Positions 1-10,288 of a DNA stretch of 64,000 nt are shown one piece after another. Where the stretch lies: NCBI GenBank assembly GCA_018296165.2, contig JACKQL020000150.1, positions 29,649 through 93,648 of the forward strand, given 5' to 3'. The DNA is from Termitomyces sp. T153 (Eukaryota; Basidiomycota; Agaricomycetes; Agaricales; Lyophyllaceae). The position numbers were made by a program, and so were the translations under genes. Positions within the stretch are counted from its first letter, which is position 1. Every line of letters starts with the position of its first letter. The notes under the pieces were generated by a model that worked only from the letters and a program-made list of their open reading frames with translations, had not been told where the DNA came from and did no database searches.

Positions 1-1100
1 GCATTTTCTTCAACTTCTGAGTTGCCACGGGGAGTGGAGGAGCTTTGGGTTGCTCTGGAGGTGCTAGTGCTGTGGTCAGAGACATTGGGGTACAAGGTGG
101 ACTGGAGGCAGAAGGGGATGGCAGCCACTAGACTTGCTTTGGGGCTGGAGAATCACATGGTGAGGTTCTTCCAGTCAATGTTGGGGTTGATGTCTTGCAG
201 CCATGGAAGTCCAAGCACAATCAGAGTTGACAAGGGGAGTTGGGTGATGAGAAACTAGGCCTAAAACTGCAGATCATTGTCAAGGGTGAGGGTGTTGTCA
301 TGGTATTGAGTGATCCCTGTTGTGGCAGGGCTTCTGTTGAAGAGTTGGAGCTCAAGGAGCTTGTTGAGGTTGTTGCACCAGAGGTTGAGTTGACTGCTGA
401 CAAAGGTGCTAGAGGCACTGCTGTCAATAAGGATGGGGAGGACTTTGGGCAAGCTGTTGAGTTGAACATTGATGATGAATGACTACACTGACCTCAAGTG
501 GAGCTATAGAAGTCAGGGGTTGGTTGATTGCAGTCTTGGGGTTCTCAGAGGGGAGTGAGATATTGAAAGGCACTAGTCCAGAGTTGGTTGGGTTGTCCTG
601 GTTAAAGCAGAGGGTGAGGCTTGGCCAGTCAATGTGGGGATTGGTGGAGCAGACCCAGGAGAAGCCTAAGATGATGAGGGCAGAGGGGTGTAGTTTTATG
701 ACAAGTAGCTGGAGTTCTTGCTGTCATCCATTAGCAAATGTCATGGTCATCTCCAGGCGGTGTGTGATGTCTCCTGCAGGGGTGGGGTCACCATCAAAGA
801 GCTTGAGGAGGATCAGGGTGGGGAGGTGTCAAAGGTGTTGGAGAGTGAGTGCCACCAGTGATTTGTCAATGAAATTATCTGTGGCGTTGCTGTCAACTAA
901 TGTGGCAATGGGGTTGTTGGAGGAGGGGAGGGTGGTGTGGAGAAGGAGGGTGGTGTGGAGAAGGAGGGTGGTGGAAGAGTGGGAGGGGAGGTGTGCTGGA
1001 GAGTTGTCCAGAGCAAGTACTATTGCACAGAGGAGTGTGGCCAGAGCAGAGAAGACATTGGGGTCTAGTCTATAGTCTAGTGTGTCTTCAAGACCTAAAC
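1..1100 (-). pseudogene. Tandem retropepsin-like domains of element A1
   Basis: Two aspartic-protease-like modules are read in order on the minus strand. The first (about 560-905) has an LLTV/LVDS start and ends with ILGFSWL. The second (about 180-470) carries LIDS and ends with a VLGLSWLQDINP-like stretch. In the family these cut the Gag-Pol polyprotein. Each LTR-element protease normally has one such module and works as a homodimer; here two are linked. Frames are broken, and the rest of pol is outside the window. Confidence 0.75.
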
Positions 1101-1129
1101 TGCTGACTTGTTTTCCATAAACTGGTAAT

Positions 1130-3002
1130 TGCAGTCCTCTCCATCAATTGTCCACATAGCACATCCCATTACCTATTGTTTGAGACAACTGTGGATAAAG
1201 TGTCCCTGCTCACCACATAGGATGCAGGTGCCATTTTTCTGTTGTTTTTCCTAAATCTCCTCCAGTACATCACTTATTAGAGAATTTCTGGGTAAAAGCA
1301 AGCCAGTTGGAGAGTATGGAGTTGCTTGGATTGAATTGGAGTAGCATCGTGTAATGGTCAAAGGTGATACCCTGCCAATAGAATGCAGCAAAGGATACTT
1401 GTGAGCTCTCAAGCTAGAAAGTGATGAGCTTAGCTTGGAACATAGTTAGACACTGGGTCAGGAAGATGCACCACTTCCAGGGGTTATGGCCAGTGAAAGG
1501 TTTGGGCTTTTGAATATTGAGTTTCTCTTCTTGAGCCAGTGTGTTGCAAGTGTTGTCCTGGGTGTTTTGAGTTCAGGGTGGGAATCTAGTGTTGTAGTCA
1601 TAATAGTAGTTGTTTCCATTTCTGCACTGGGGGAGTTGTTCATAGCCAGGCCCCATCCTCTAGGTGATCTGCCATTGGGAGGTCCACCACTGGGGGGTTG
1701 GCCAACATTGCCTGGGGGAGGCCCTGGGGCCCATTGAGGAGGAGGGGGTCCTCTGGGGGTGGAGGGTCCAAAGTAGTTAGTGTTGGCAGGAGGGTTGGAC
1801 ATTGAAATGGGTGGGGGACAAGGGGGGTTAGTGGGGAAAGGGGGTCATGGTGCCCCAGAGCCCATAGGCTGTCTTGGAGGTGCTGGGAGGTTTTGGTAGG
1901 GCAGATGGACATTGGTATGGGGGGCATAGAGATCAAAGTGGAGAGGTCAGTCCTGTGGAGGGTTGTTGCATGGGGCAGGCTTGTTGGCAGGGTTTTCAGG
2001 CTTGTCAATGTAGGAGAGAGTCCAGTTGTTGTTGTCAATGCACAAGGGCAGCTGTTGTGAGCAGGGTTTGGGGATGGCAGGCTGATCCCATGTTTGGAAG
2101 GCACTGGGGACAGAGTTGGCCTGGGGGCAAGCAGAGAGGGCCAAAGTGTGAGTGGCAGGTTGGTCAAACAATCTCCCTGCAGAGTTGAGGTTTCTCAAGA
2201 TGCTGGAGGCCACATTGAGTTCTTTCTGCTAGTGGGAAATGAGAGGTGGGGCTTTGCTTTGTGTTCTGACAGGTTCCTTGTACTGCACATGGAAGGAATG
2301 GGAGGGGTCCAGAGGATCTTTGAATAGGTGGGGGTTTGGACTAGTGTGGATCTTTTCAACCAATGCATGGAGCTGGTTCCATAGATTAGCATCAATACTC
2401 AGGGTGCCTTGCATGGTTTCCAGGAGATTTCCTTGCAGGTAGTGTTTGTGGAAGTTGAGGAGTTGATCTGCCCAGACTTCCAGAGTTGTGGAAGTGTCAG
2501 GGTAGCCTAGGTTGACAAGAAGAATGTGAGTGTGTCTTGCAAACTCTGCAGGAGAGAGGCAGAGGAAATGGAGGACTTCATCATGCTGTCAGGCATAGGC
2601 TTCAACCCTTTGCTGCCTGGGGGAAGAGGGAACTTGAGTGAAAAATAGCAGACAAGAGGAAGAATAATTATCTATGTGCTCTGAAGGGGCTGAGTATGCA
2701 TAGTAGTGGGCAGGGGGAAGGTAGGTAGGGTTGGAGGGTACTGCGGAGTATTCTCTAGGGTATATGTGGAGGTTGTTGCCATCAGCGGGGAATGCTGGGG
2801 GGCAGTGCTAGCCTGGAGGTATTCCTTAGCTGATGGGGGAGGCATAGAACATCTGGTTGGCATCAGGGGTCCAGTGGTGGGGGATGTACTGATCTGCAGG
2901 GGGGCCTGGGTAGAATGGAGCATATGGATTTTCAGGGACCAGCTGACCATAGATGTTAGTTAGGTAGCTGGCAGGGTTGTACATGGAGTTATACACAGAC
3001 AT
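1130..3002 (-). pseudogene. gag: gag relic of element A1
   Basis: The start codon at 3002 opens MSVYNSMYNP, as in A2 and A3. The relic is proline- and asparagine-rich at first. A retrotransposon gag core follows (around 1380-1530), then a CCHC zinc knuckle at 1184-1228 (CILCGEQGHFIHSC) that packages RNA in the family. The frame is interrupted by several stops and indels. Stops lie where sister copies have CAG, CGA or TGG, as expected from C-to-T decay. It should form the capsid of the element but cannot do so now. Confidence 0.85.
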
Positions 3003-3034
3003 CAAGAACAGAGTAAGAGGAAGTCTTGATGTTA

Positions 3035-3901
3035 TGTCAGGTTCTGCTGACTATGGGGGCTCAGCTATACTAGGCAAGTCCTTATTAGGCAGACATAATG
3101 TCCTGTGCTTATAACCTAGTGCTTTGGGGTTGGTGCATGGTAAAGGGACTTGCAAGGGGAATCTAAGGGGAGTGGCATGAGCAAGTCTGGAGTGGTCCAG
3201 GAAAGTCAAAGATCAAGTATATTAGACATTGGGCTTGGAAGGTGCCAGAAACAAGTTTGTGGGTGTGCAAATGGACTGTAGGGCAAGCAGAGGCTTTGCT
3301 AGTGATGGGGGCAGAGCCAGAGTTTGACAGGGGATCGAGAAAGAAATAGATTTGAGGTTAAAAATAAAAATAGAGATAGAGAGAAACACAAGACACAAGT
3401 AACCAGTTAATGCAATATCAAGACTAGAGTACGAGGAGTTACTCTACGACTTGTATACTGACTACTGGATAGCTCCAGAGGACAGTGGGTATGGCAGCAG
3501 GGTTTGACAGAGCTGTACAGAGTCAATGGGTGTCAGGTACAATCAAGGGGCAGGCTACAGTGACATTCTGATGGGATCAGCTGAGGATGTGGGCTACTCT
3601 GGGGTCATTGTGATGCTCTGGAGCAGGTTGAGTGAACTAGGGCAGTGGGTCAGAGGTGTAGGATGAGGCTAGGAATGATGGGGGAGGGTTCCAGGGGCTC
3701 AGAGGAAGTGTCAATGGCTGTGGAAAAGGCATTGGAGTTGGTCAAAGGGCCATCAGGGTTTGCCAGAGAAGCGTCGAGTTACCTAGTGTGAGTGCAGAGG
3801 ATAGGTGAGGGCTGGGGGTGTTTGATGGGGTGTCAGGGGGGACTCCAGACAATCAAGCAGGCTGGAAACAATGTTGGGGGTTCAGGGAGCAGGTCATGAC
3901 A
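3035..3901 (-). repeat. 5' LTR of element A1
   Basis: The LTR is bounded by TGTCA and TGACA and matches the LTRs at 9208-10256, 19333-20382, 31200-32230 and 56468-57498. At 867 bp it is shorter than those (1031-1050 bp), so it has lost internal sequence. A TATATAAG-type box lies on the minus strand near 3460 with the family's transcript-start sequence just beyond it. The 13 nt at 3022-3034 form the self-primer site, with two mismatches to the LTR partner. Confidence 0.9.
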
Positions 3902-4011
3902 GTTACCATGTCCCATACTTTTTCTTGTCTGAGTTTTTCTGTGATCTTTATCTTCTAGATTTGAAAGTTATCAGGTCCAGTTAGCATTGGGCACAATATG
4001 GCTTCTGACAT
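3902..4011. other. Short pre-insertion DNA between A1 and B
   Basis: This 110-bp stretch belongs to the same ancestral DNA as 25803 onwards; element B has separated them. No gene is recognised. It ends in ACAT (4008-4011), the left copy of B's target duplication. Confidence 0.8.
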
Positions 4012-4900
4012 TGATATGCCTGTCTTGTACTTTGAGACAGGGCAAAAGTACTAGAAAAGCAAAAAATTACCAAATAACAAGCTGAAAACTGTAAGCTTGG
4101 GTGATGTCAAAAACTGTAGATATAAGAAAGCATACCTAGTACAAAGAGAAACCACCAAAGAACCCAAAAGCATGCATTGAACAACACCAGCAAAAACAGT
4201 AAAAGCTCTGACATTGAGAATTGAGGCTGATCACACATTTGATGGGCAATCAGTGGCTGTGCTCAGCAACACAGCTAGAAATCTAACTGACACCAAGGAC
4301 AGCCATTGACATCTATCACAATGATGATGCCCTACCCCCCTTGATACTATACACCAGACTATCTAAAACCTGAGCCAGCCACCATCCAAACCACACCTAG
4401 TCTGCTAGAAAGAAGTTGGAGGAAAAAAGAGCAAAAGAAAAGACATTGGATATACAAAAACCAAGTAATGCTAACCCAGCATGCCATCTTGTCCTATCAA
4501 CCAATGGAAAGGAAAAGCCAAGAAAAACCACATGGTACAACCATGGTCATGCACAGAAAGCACCCTGATCTGTGCATGTGCAACAAGCTATAAAAGGGGA
4601 GGGGAATTGGAGGAGAGGAGAAGTAATGACATACCATGGCTTGGATAACCCCAGGGAGCAGTTATCTTAGGCTTATGAGTGTTTAGTTGTTTTGGGTTTT
4701 TTTAATTGATAATATTTGGACCCTTTCAATAGTACAAGACTGTCTCAAACTTGCAAATAAACCATTTAAATTTATATCTACTATTGTTATGTCTATGTGA
4801 GCTTGCATGCATGTAACTAAAAGCCTCCAAAACTTCTGTGAAACAAAGTTTGATCTGTTGATCCAATCAATTGATGGCATCAAACTTACATTTCACATCA
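4012..4900 (+). repeat. 5' LTR of element B
   Basis: It matches 24913-25798, with several percent mostly transitional differences. A TATA-like box (TATAAAAGGGG) lies near 4591, so transcription would start in the last third of the LTR. Confidence 0.93.
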
Positions 4901-4902
4901 TC

Positions 4903-4922
4903 TGGAGCCCACTGCAAGGGGC
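4903..4922 (+). other. Primer-binding site of element B (tRNA type)
   Basis: Two bases after the LTR, TGGAGCCCACTGCAAGGGGC begins with the TGG that pairs with a tRNA CCA end. Element F has the same site with two or three differences. The complement would give a tRNA 3' end with U before CCA, which could fit tRNA-Cys; that identity is only a guess. Confidence 0.75.
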
Positions 4923-5038
4923 TTTTGTTGCACAAAAATCACTTTTTGGATTTCCATGAGGAAGTCCAACCCTTGTGAAACATTAGTTTTGCACCACCTG
5001 GGTCTTGGCCCAAAACACCTGAAGTTATTACAACTAAG

Positions 5039-6508
5039 GTGAAAAACTCTGTTATATTAAGGAAAAGAGAAACTAGGACCAATAGCAGTGGTTCAAAGTC
5101 CTTTTTGCCTGACCCTGAAATCTTACTCAGAAGAAGAAAGCTTTGGACTGAGAAAGTATTTTCAAGTTCACCAAAAGAACTGTGCCCTACTACTCAACCA
5201 GTTTCTACTACCTCAATTATGGAGCAAAATATCAGATATAAACTACCACTGCCAGCAGGGATGCACCTAATTTTAAGCACACTGAGCCCTCTGAGGTTTG
5301 TTGCTTTTTACAAAGGATGATCTCTCTGTTTGAGCATGCTGGGATCCAAGGAGATAAGGAAAGGAAAAAGAGAATCTTAGAGTATGTGTATGCTCAGACT
5401 GAACAGGAATGGCTGGGCTTTGATTCCTTTGGAGATGACTATACTTGGTCTGCTTTTGAGAAAGAGATCAAGGAGTCTTATACAGAAGCAGTGGATGACA
5501 CAGGTAGTGTTGCAAACCTGGACAGAATCTGCAGAGAACATGCCAGACTTAGTAGGAATGACACCACAGAAATCCATTCTCTGATAAGTAAATTTAGAGC
5601 TGAGGCTAAGAAGTTGGCTAAGGTCACTGGGAATGGGTCTCTGGTAGACAAATTAATGGGGTGCTTTACACCAGCTTTTGGAGATGTAATTGAGGAAAGG
5701 TTGATCAGTAGATATGGCCACTACAAAGACCCTGCTAGAAATAGACACAAGGACAATAAGTATGACCTATCAGAAGTGCTGACAGTAGTAGGGACCTTGA
5801 TAGATGGTGCTATTGTAAGGAGCTCTAGAGAGGAGAAAATAGAAAAAATGGAAACTAGTAGGGGGAACATTAAGGAGGAGGAAGTGGAGGAGAAAATGGC
5901 TCATCTCCAAGATGCTGTGGTTACCATTGAAAAACAAATGAGGAGCATCCAGAGTACCATGCAAGCTTTGCAAGCTGGTCAGTTGGACATGCACAATACC
6001 TTCTTGCATACCAAAGGGAGCCAGAGTATAAGGGGCAGAAGGGCCTCCTACATTTCCAACTTCTGGGAGAAGTGGTGTTACTTGCTTCTATTGTTGGCAA
6101 ACTGGACATAGAATCTCAGAGTGTGAAGTCATCAAGGGAGATGTACAAAAAGGATGGATTATCCTATTGGAAGGGAGAGCCAGACTACCTAATTGTGCTC
6201 CTTTACCTAGGGATCCTGCTGGTATATCTCCTCATGCTAGACTAGCACAGGTACATGATAAGCAAGTGAACATGTTTTTTGAATGGCCAGAAGATGACCC
6301 TCCAGAGACAGTCACTTACTTTACCTATGTAAACTCTGCTAGAGACACAAGGAATGACATGCTAAAGCACATTCAATATAAGAAGTCAGACTGCTTGGAG
6401 GACTTGGAGAAAGATTTCAATAAAATGGCTGAGATGCTCAGTGTGTTGGTCAGCACAAGGAACACAGCTAGTCCTGAGGGACAGAAATCTTCCTCTAAGG
6501 ATCCTTAA
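5039..6508 (+). pseudogene. gag: gag relic of element B
   Basis: Homologue of the intact gag of element F. Shared blocks include DPEILLR near the start, KLPLP, SLFEHAGI, CREHARLSRNDTTEIH, KFRAEAKKL and CFTPAFGD. The longest open piece is 5317-6111. A frameshift near 6060 moves the CCHC knuckle (CFYCWQTGHRISEC, about 6075-6118) into another frame, and the tail continues at 6167-6508. Gag forms the particle and binds RNA. A second shift lies between 5270 and 5320. The region upstream of 5220 is alignable only in short blocks. Confidence 0.88.
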
Positions 6509-6516
6509 ATAACTCA

Positions 6517-7554
6517 ATGAAGGCAATTAGAAAAGAGACATCTCAACCAGAAGTATCCTCATTGCCAGAGAGAACTCCTGAAAAACCCTGGAAAGAAAAG
6601 CTGACTCTGGTGATTCCACCTAGAGTTGCACCAAAACTGGATCTACCTTTTGAGAAGGTTCCAGCCCTCAATAAGGGACCAGACTTGTCAGTGCAGGACA
6701 CTGTTCTAGGTTCCTTAACAGAAACAAGGGGGAAGGAGTGGAATAGGACCATTGATAGGCTCTGGGAGGCTATTGTACCTCTCAGTACTGGAGAACTGTT
6801 AGATGTGGCTCCTGGATTAAGAGAAGCAATGATACAAAAATTGACTCTCAAATCAGGGACTCAGTCTAGGGACCCCAATATCCCAAGGGTAGCAGTTCAA
6901 CAGCAGACTGTAAGGGAGAAGAAACCACCTGACAAAGTAGATGTCAATGACCTACCAATGGCAACCTATTTCATTGCAGATGGGACACAGGATAATTTGC
7001 CTACTGGTGCAGTAGTGCATCAGGATTGTGTAGCCACTTACTTGGAAAATATCTCTCCAGGAGAAAAGCCAGTAGTGGTGTATGTGGCTAGAGATCTGCA
7101 AGTGTTGAGATCCTTGAACCCCATTGTCAATCAAAGGGGGCAAGTAGAGACAATTCTAGATAGTGGTTCTCAGATAGTCTGTATGGCACTAGATGAGGCA
7201 TTTCATTTAGAATTGACTTGGGATCCAGACATATGCTTAAGGATGGAGCGTGCCAACAGTCAAGTGAATACATCAATTGGTTTAGCCAAAAATGTGCCAT
7301 TTACTTTTGCTGAAGGCTTCACTATTTATCTACAAGTGCATATCTTTGTCAAGCCAGCTTATACTGTCTTGTTGGGTTGTGCTTTTGACACACTGACAGA
7401 AAGCAACATACAAAATCTTCAAGATGGCAGTGCCATATCAACTATCAGAGATTCTAATACTGGTCACTGGACAGCTCTGCCCACTCTTCAAACAGGGAAG
7501 GTGCCAAAGGCAGGTGTGGAGGAGATAGTGATCCAAAATTTTAAATCTCAATGA
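6517..7554 (+). CDS. Retropepsin-type protease region of element B
   Basis: A 345-residue open frame. The catalytic motif ILDSGSQIVCMALDEA lies near residues 212-227, and a flap-like/second conserved segment ends in YTVLLGCAFDTLTESN. The same order is seen in element F (YTVLLGRPFDTATESN). The first 110 residues are the variable Gag-Pro linker. In F this product arises by -1 frameshifting from gag. Here gag is broken, so expression is unlikely although this piece is still open. The end of the frame overlaps the pol frame. Confidence 0.8.
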   Translation: MKAIRKETSQPEVSSLPERTPEKPWKEKLTLVIPPRVAPKLDLPFEKVPALNKGPDLSVQDTVLGSLTETRGKEWNRTIDRLWEAIVPLSTGELLDVAPGLREAMIQKLTLKSGTQSRDPNIPRVAVQQQTVREKKPPDKVDVNDLPMATYFIADGTQDNLPTGAVVHQDCVATYLENISPGEKPVVVYVARDLQVLRSLNPIVNQRGQVETILDSGSQIVCMALDEAFHLELTWDPDICLRMERANSQVNTSIGLAKNVPFTFAEGFTIYLQVHIFVKPAYTVLLGCAFDTLTESNIQNLQDGSAISTIRDSNTGHWTALPTLQTGKVPKAGVEEIVIQNFKSQ

Positions 7555-8022
7555 TCTGGTCAGTGACCAGGGAGAGGTGGCAGTACCAATTGGAGAAAAG
7601 GAGAATGGTGAAGTAGTGGTGACTGGATACACTATAAGTGATAGTGGATTCAAGAACCAGGAGTTGAGAGATGTGTATCTGCAGGCCTTTGCTGCAGAGG
7701 GAGATATTGGAGGAAGAGATGAGAAGACATTAGCAGCCTATCTAAATGGGCAGCTGTATCAGATACCAGAGAAGTTGGAGGAAATCTTAGTACATTAGGA
7801 AAGCTTAGAGTTAGAAGCAGGCATGGGGGAAACTGCACAAGTATTTTCTAAGAAATACAAACCTATTGCTAGAAAGGTGAAACCTGTATTAGGAACCTCT
7901 CCTGAGGAGTATAGGATTGAAAGGTATATCATTGAGGATCCACTAGCAGACATGCCAAAGTTGGACCCAAACCCACCTGATTTCAAACCCACAGGGATGT
8001 GTAACTGCTGAGTGCAAGGAGA

Positions 8023-8693
8023 TGTCAGAACCACAGTCCTGGAGGGGGACTCTTACAGGGGCCAAAACCACCTTGGGGAGGTGATGCCAACAACAAGTAT
8101 GTAAATAGGGAAAGAAATTAAGAAACTAAGAAATGAGAGTGAGTAATGAATGGAGAGAAGATCAGATAACAACAGAACACAAACAAGATATCAGGTAATG
8201 TCAAGGCTAGGGTGTAGCTACAGACTAAGGGACCTTATATAGCTGTAGGACACTGCCAAAAGGAGAATATGGAAGTGATCTAAATCAGGTGGGAGTGATC
8301 TAACACAAGTGGAAGTGATCTAAGTTAAGTGGAAGTGATCTAAGTCAGGTGGAAGTAATCTGAGTCAGGTGGAAGTGATCTAAGTCATAGCAGGAAGTGA
8401 TCTAAGTCATGAGGAAGTGATCTGGAACAAGGGAAGCAATCCTGGAAGTGATCTCAGGCAGGTGGAGTCATCTGGGACAGGTAGAAGTGATCTGGAACCT
8501 GTGGAAGTGATCTGTGCCTGTGGGAATGATCTGGAACAGGAAAAGTGGTCTTAGAGGTGGCTAAAACCTGGATGTGGCTGAAACAGGACTGTGGCTAAGA
8601 TCTGGGGGTGTGGCTGAGATCCAGAGAGGGACTGTGTAGAATCTGAGGTTGGATAATGGTGAAGGGAAGGGGGGTTTGGAATGGGTCATGACA
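8023..8693 (-). repeat. Solo LTR D in pol of element B
   Basis: A 671-bp insertion bounded by TGTCA and TGACA. It is flanked by GGAGA (8018-8022) and AGAGA (8694-8698), a 5-bp duplication with one change. On the minus strand it has a TATATAAG box (8234-8241). About 33 nt further comes AGCCTTGACATTA (8196-8208), a close match to the transcript-start sequence of family A, so D is a relative of A. No internal region remains, so it arose by LTR-LTR recombination. Confidence 0.85.
8267..8550. repeat. Minisatellite of about 20 bp inside LTR D
   Basis: About 14 imperfect copies of a 19-22 bp unit built on GGAAGTGATCTAAGTCAGGT. The AGTGATCT core is best kept and the rest drifts, most in the later copies. 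Confidence 0.88.
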
Positions 8694-9207
8694 AGAGACC
8701 ATTGACCAAGCACATAGTGATGGTTTCTTATGGCCAGAGGAGATGAAGGCAGTACATCATCTAATGATGCTGCAGAATGAGGCTTTTGCATGGGATGATC
8801 CTCAAAGAGGTAGGCTCAAGGAGGAATTCTTCCCTCCTGTGGTAATATCAGTAATTCCTCACACTCCCTGGGTATTGAAGAACATTTCCATTGCTTCTGG
8901 ACTCAGAAATAAAATATGCCAGTTGATAAAGCAGAAAATTGAGGCAGGAGTGTATGAGCCATCCAACTCTTCATACAGATCCCAGTGGTTCATAGAAGAT
9001 TGAAAAGGGATAGTGAGAGTTGAGGATAGTTCACAGTTTTGAATCCTTAAACAAAGTGACCATAGTGCATTCTAGGTTGCCACCAGCAACTGAAGAGTTA
9101 GCTAGTCACTTTGCTGGCAGAGCTTGTGGAGGGATCTTTGACCTGTATATGGGATATGATGAGAGAGTGTTGGATGTAAGGTCTAGGGACTATACCACCT
9201 TTCAGAC

Positions 9208-10256
9208 TGTCACAACCTGCTCTCTGGACCCTGACATTGTTCCCACCCTGCTCATTTGTCTGGAGTTCCCCCTGATGCCCCTGAAACTCCTCCAGCCCTT
9301 GCCCATCCCCCATGCTCACATGGGGTAACTCTGACACTTCTCTGGCAAACCCCAATGGCCTCCTGACCAACTCTGATGCCTTCTCCACAGCCATTGACAC
9401 TTCTCCTAAGCCTCTGGAACCCTCCCCCATTGTTCCTGGCCCACCCTATGCCTCTGACCCACAGCCCTAGTTCACCCAACCTGTTCTGAGGCATCACAAC
9501 AACCCCAGAGCAGCCCACATCCCCAGCTGATTCCATCAGAATACCACTGTGGCCTGCCCCTTGATCATACCTGACACCTGTTGACTCCACACAGCTCCAT
9601 CAAGCCCTGCCACCATATCTGCTGTCCTCCAGAGCTATCCAGTAGTCAGTATATAAGTTGTAGAGTAACTCCTCATACTCTAGTCTTGATATTACCTACA
9701 TTAACTGGTTACTTGTGTCTTGTGTTTCTCTCCATCTCTGTTTTCATTTTTAACCTCAAATCTATCTCTTTCTCTGTCTCATTTTGCCTCATTTCCATCT
9801 TGTCTCAATTGTCTCTGCTTCCTTTGTTTCTCTAGGTTCTTTCCATCTCTGATGTCAGTACAAACTTCACACCCACACTACAAACTCCAAACATTCCTAC
9901 AACAACTCCAGACCTTGCTCCTCACTCAGCCCCAGAACCCATCAAGTCTTAATTGATCCTCCATCAAACTCTGGCTCTGCCTCCATCACTAGCAAAGCCT
10001 CTGCTTGCCCTGCAGTCCATTTGCACACCCACAAACTTGTTTCTGGCACCTTCTAAGCCCAATGTCTAATATACTTGATCTTTGACTTTCCTGGACCACT
10101 CCAGACTTGCTCAGGCCACTCCCCTTAGATTCCCCTTGCAAGTCCCTTCACCCTGCACCAACCCCAAAGCACTAGGTTATAAGTGCAGAACATTATATCT
10201 GCCTAGTAAGGACTCACCCAATGTAGCTGAGTCCCCATAGTCAGTGGAACCTGACA
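9208..10256 (+). repeat. 5' LTR of element A2
   Basis: A 1049-bp LTR with TGTCA and TGACA ends. It matches 19333-20382 with roughly 10% differences in the part compared, mostly transitions. It carries the promoter at 9650. Confidence 0.93.
9650..9694 (+). promoter_or_regulatory. LTR core promoter and self-primer sequence of A2
   Basis: A TATATAA box at 9650-9656 is followed 32 nt later by AGTCTTGATATTA (9682-9694). That spacing is where RNA polymerase II normally starts. The 13-mer is the exact reverse complement of the 13 nt just after the LTR (10257-10269). Inference: the 5' end of the transcript folds back and primes reverse transcription, as in Tf1. Confidence 0.8.
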
Positions 10257-10269
10257 TAATATCAAGACT
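10257..10269 (+). other. Self-primer binding site of element A2
   Basis: TAATATCAAGACT directly abuts the LTR and lacks the TGG expected of a tRNA primer site. It pairs 13/13 with 9682-9694. Confidence 0.8.
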
Positions 10270-10288
10270 CCCCCTTACTCTGTTCTTA

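Larger units (their letters stand above)
1..3901 (-). mobile_element. Ty3/gypsy element A1, 5' part, decayed
   Basis: Left-truncated by the window. Read on the minus strand it gives a 5' LTR (3035-3901), a self-primer site, a gag relic starting at 3002 and a protease relic that reaches the window edge. It matches A2 and A3 along its length. All frames are broken by stops and frameshifts, so it is not autonomous. The duplication next to the 5' LTR would be 3902-3906; its partner lies outside the window. Confidence 0.9.
7555..9207 (+). pseudogene. pol: pol relic of element B, N-terminal part with RT start
   Basis: The piece runs from the N-terminal pol region (blocks such as KPVLGTSPEEYRIERYI, 7823-8011) into reverse transcriptase (8743-9207: NEAFAWDD, PSNSSYRSQWF, PPATEELA). 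Solo LTR D (8023-8693) cuts it after the codons for an ECKE-like segment. The RT stops at 9207, inside the TTFQT codons, where A2 has inserted. Several stops and frameshifts are present as well. The intact counterpart is the 1252-codon pol of element F. Confidence 0.88.

Noticed and set aside
7480..7600. Possible slippery site AAATTTT at the protease-pol junction of element B
   Set aside because: The heptamer is in phase, but a -1 slip runs straight into TAA and pol lies in the other frame; B is too damaged to judge.
8267..8550. Regular short repeats that might suggest a CRISPR array
   Set aside because: The unit is contiguous with no unique spacers, lies inside an LTR, and the genome is eukaryotic.
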